64,000 nucleotides of DNA from Domibacillus indicus (GTDB lineage Bacteria; Bacillota; Bacilli; Bacillales; Domibacillaceae): positions 30,890 through 94,889 of the forward strand of contig NZ_LAJB01000008.1 of the NCBI RefSeq assembly GCF_000970685.1, given 5' to 3'. The translations under genes and the position numbers were made by a program. Positions 63,681 to 64,000 of this stretch are shown one piece after another. The notes beneath the pieces were generated by a model. The model did not search any database, was not told the DNA's origin, and saw nothing but the letters and a program-made list of their open reading frames with translations. Numbering within the stretch: position 1 is the first letter of the stretch; every line of letters begins with the position of its first letter.

Positions 63681-64000
63681 AAAAAAGCAAAAAAATTAAT
63701 TATGCACGTTTATATTCAATTTAAATAAGGTATGATTATGTATGCGAGTTGAATAATAGGGGCATCTTTGCTGCTGCTTCGATTTTTGGCAGTGAGTAAA
63801 CAGATAAAACTAAAAGGTGTTTTACATAATACAGCCAGCCTTCTTTATTGTCCAGAAAAATCCAGTAGAATGAGAATCCGATTAGCTCGTTTAAAGTACG
63901 GCTGAAAATTAACCGAATATGGTCATCCCTTCCATTTTATTTCTAATTATAACAGTTTTTTGTCGAATAACGAAGAGATTAACAAAAAAAGCGACTTTTC

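Noticed and set aside
63681..64000. Possible gene at the right edge
   Set aside because: Only short, stop-interrupted frames without a start and ribosome binding site are visible.

Overview
The window looks like chromosomal DNA of a spore-former-type Bacillota, family Bacillaceae. The main reasons are the sigW-rsiW-cdaA-cdaR-glmM-glmS block in the Bacillus subtilis order, a glmS ribozyme, SigW- and SigB-type promoters, strong AGGAGG ribosome binding sites with GTG and TTG starts, and low-to-moderate GC. A perfect parS palindrome (19079-19094) together with the sigW-glmS block suggests an origin-proximal location. I see no rRNA or tRNA gene, no CRISPR array, no transposase and no prophage. The species cannot be named from this sequence.

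Layout, left to right. 1-8.9 kb: a plant-polysaccharide utilisation locus with a GH105 hydrolase (cut by the window edge), a GH43 beta-xylosidase/arabinofuranosidase, an LplABC-type oligosaccharide ABC importer whose second permease is divergent, a DUF624 membrane protein and a large membrane-bound AraC-type sensor-regulator. Candidate catabolite-repression sites lie in front of it. 9-14.6 kb: a DJ-1/PfpI protein and the Leloir operon galK-galE-galT with a GalR-like repressor. 14.7-23.5 kb: a secreted TIM-barrel-like protein under a c-di-GMP-I riboswitch, a TauE/SafE exporter, a YcsA-like tartrate/malate dehydrogenase with a GntR regulator, a YiaA-like protein, parS, a FrnE-like DsbA protein, a PAS histidine kinase, and two membrane proteins (one MFS).

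23.6-32.2 kb is the most coherent metabolic unit. A transporter gene and a four-gene operon each follow their own guanidine-I (ykkC) riboswitch. The operon encodes the two carboxyguanidine deiminase-type DUF1989 proteins, a biotin-dependent guanidine/urea carboxylase and an allophanate hydrolase, so the set reads as import and complete breakdown of guanidine to ammonia and CO2.

32.3-43.8 kb: gluconate uptake and phosphorylation (gntP, gntK, a second gntP paralogue and an RpiR regulator). Both gntP promoters share the same layout, with an A/T-rich palindrome filling the -35/-10 spacer. Housekeeping genes lie between them (LysE-type exporter, YebC, crotonase, NamA with a MarR regulator). 44-56.7 kb: mixed accessory and stress genes: thioredoxin-like protein, zinc peptidase, LOG protein, LysR regulator, CYP152 peroxygenase with a macro-domain protein, a GsiB-like KGG protein behind a SigB-type promoter, a TipA-like MerR regulator, PPK2, a serine hydrolase, a broken CPBP protease and an amidohydrolase. 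56.8-63.7 kb: cell-envelope and c-di-AMP block: glmS, glmM, cdaR, cdaA, rsiW, sigW.

Besides genes, two families of dispersed non-coding repeats stand out. One has TGTTGAAA/TTTCAACA ends, occurs three times and always starts 4-5 bases from a hairpin. The other is a GGGCGGT/ACCGCCC palindromic repeat, occurring twice. I consider these the least explained structures in the window.
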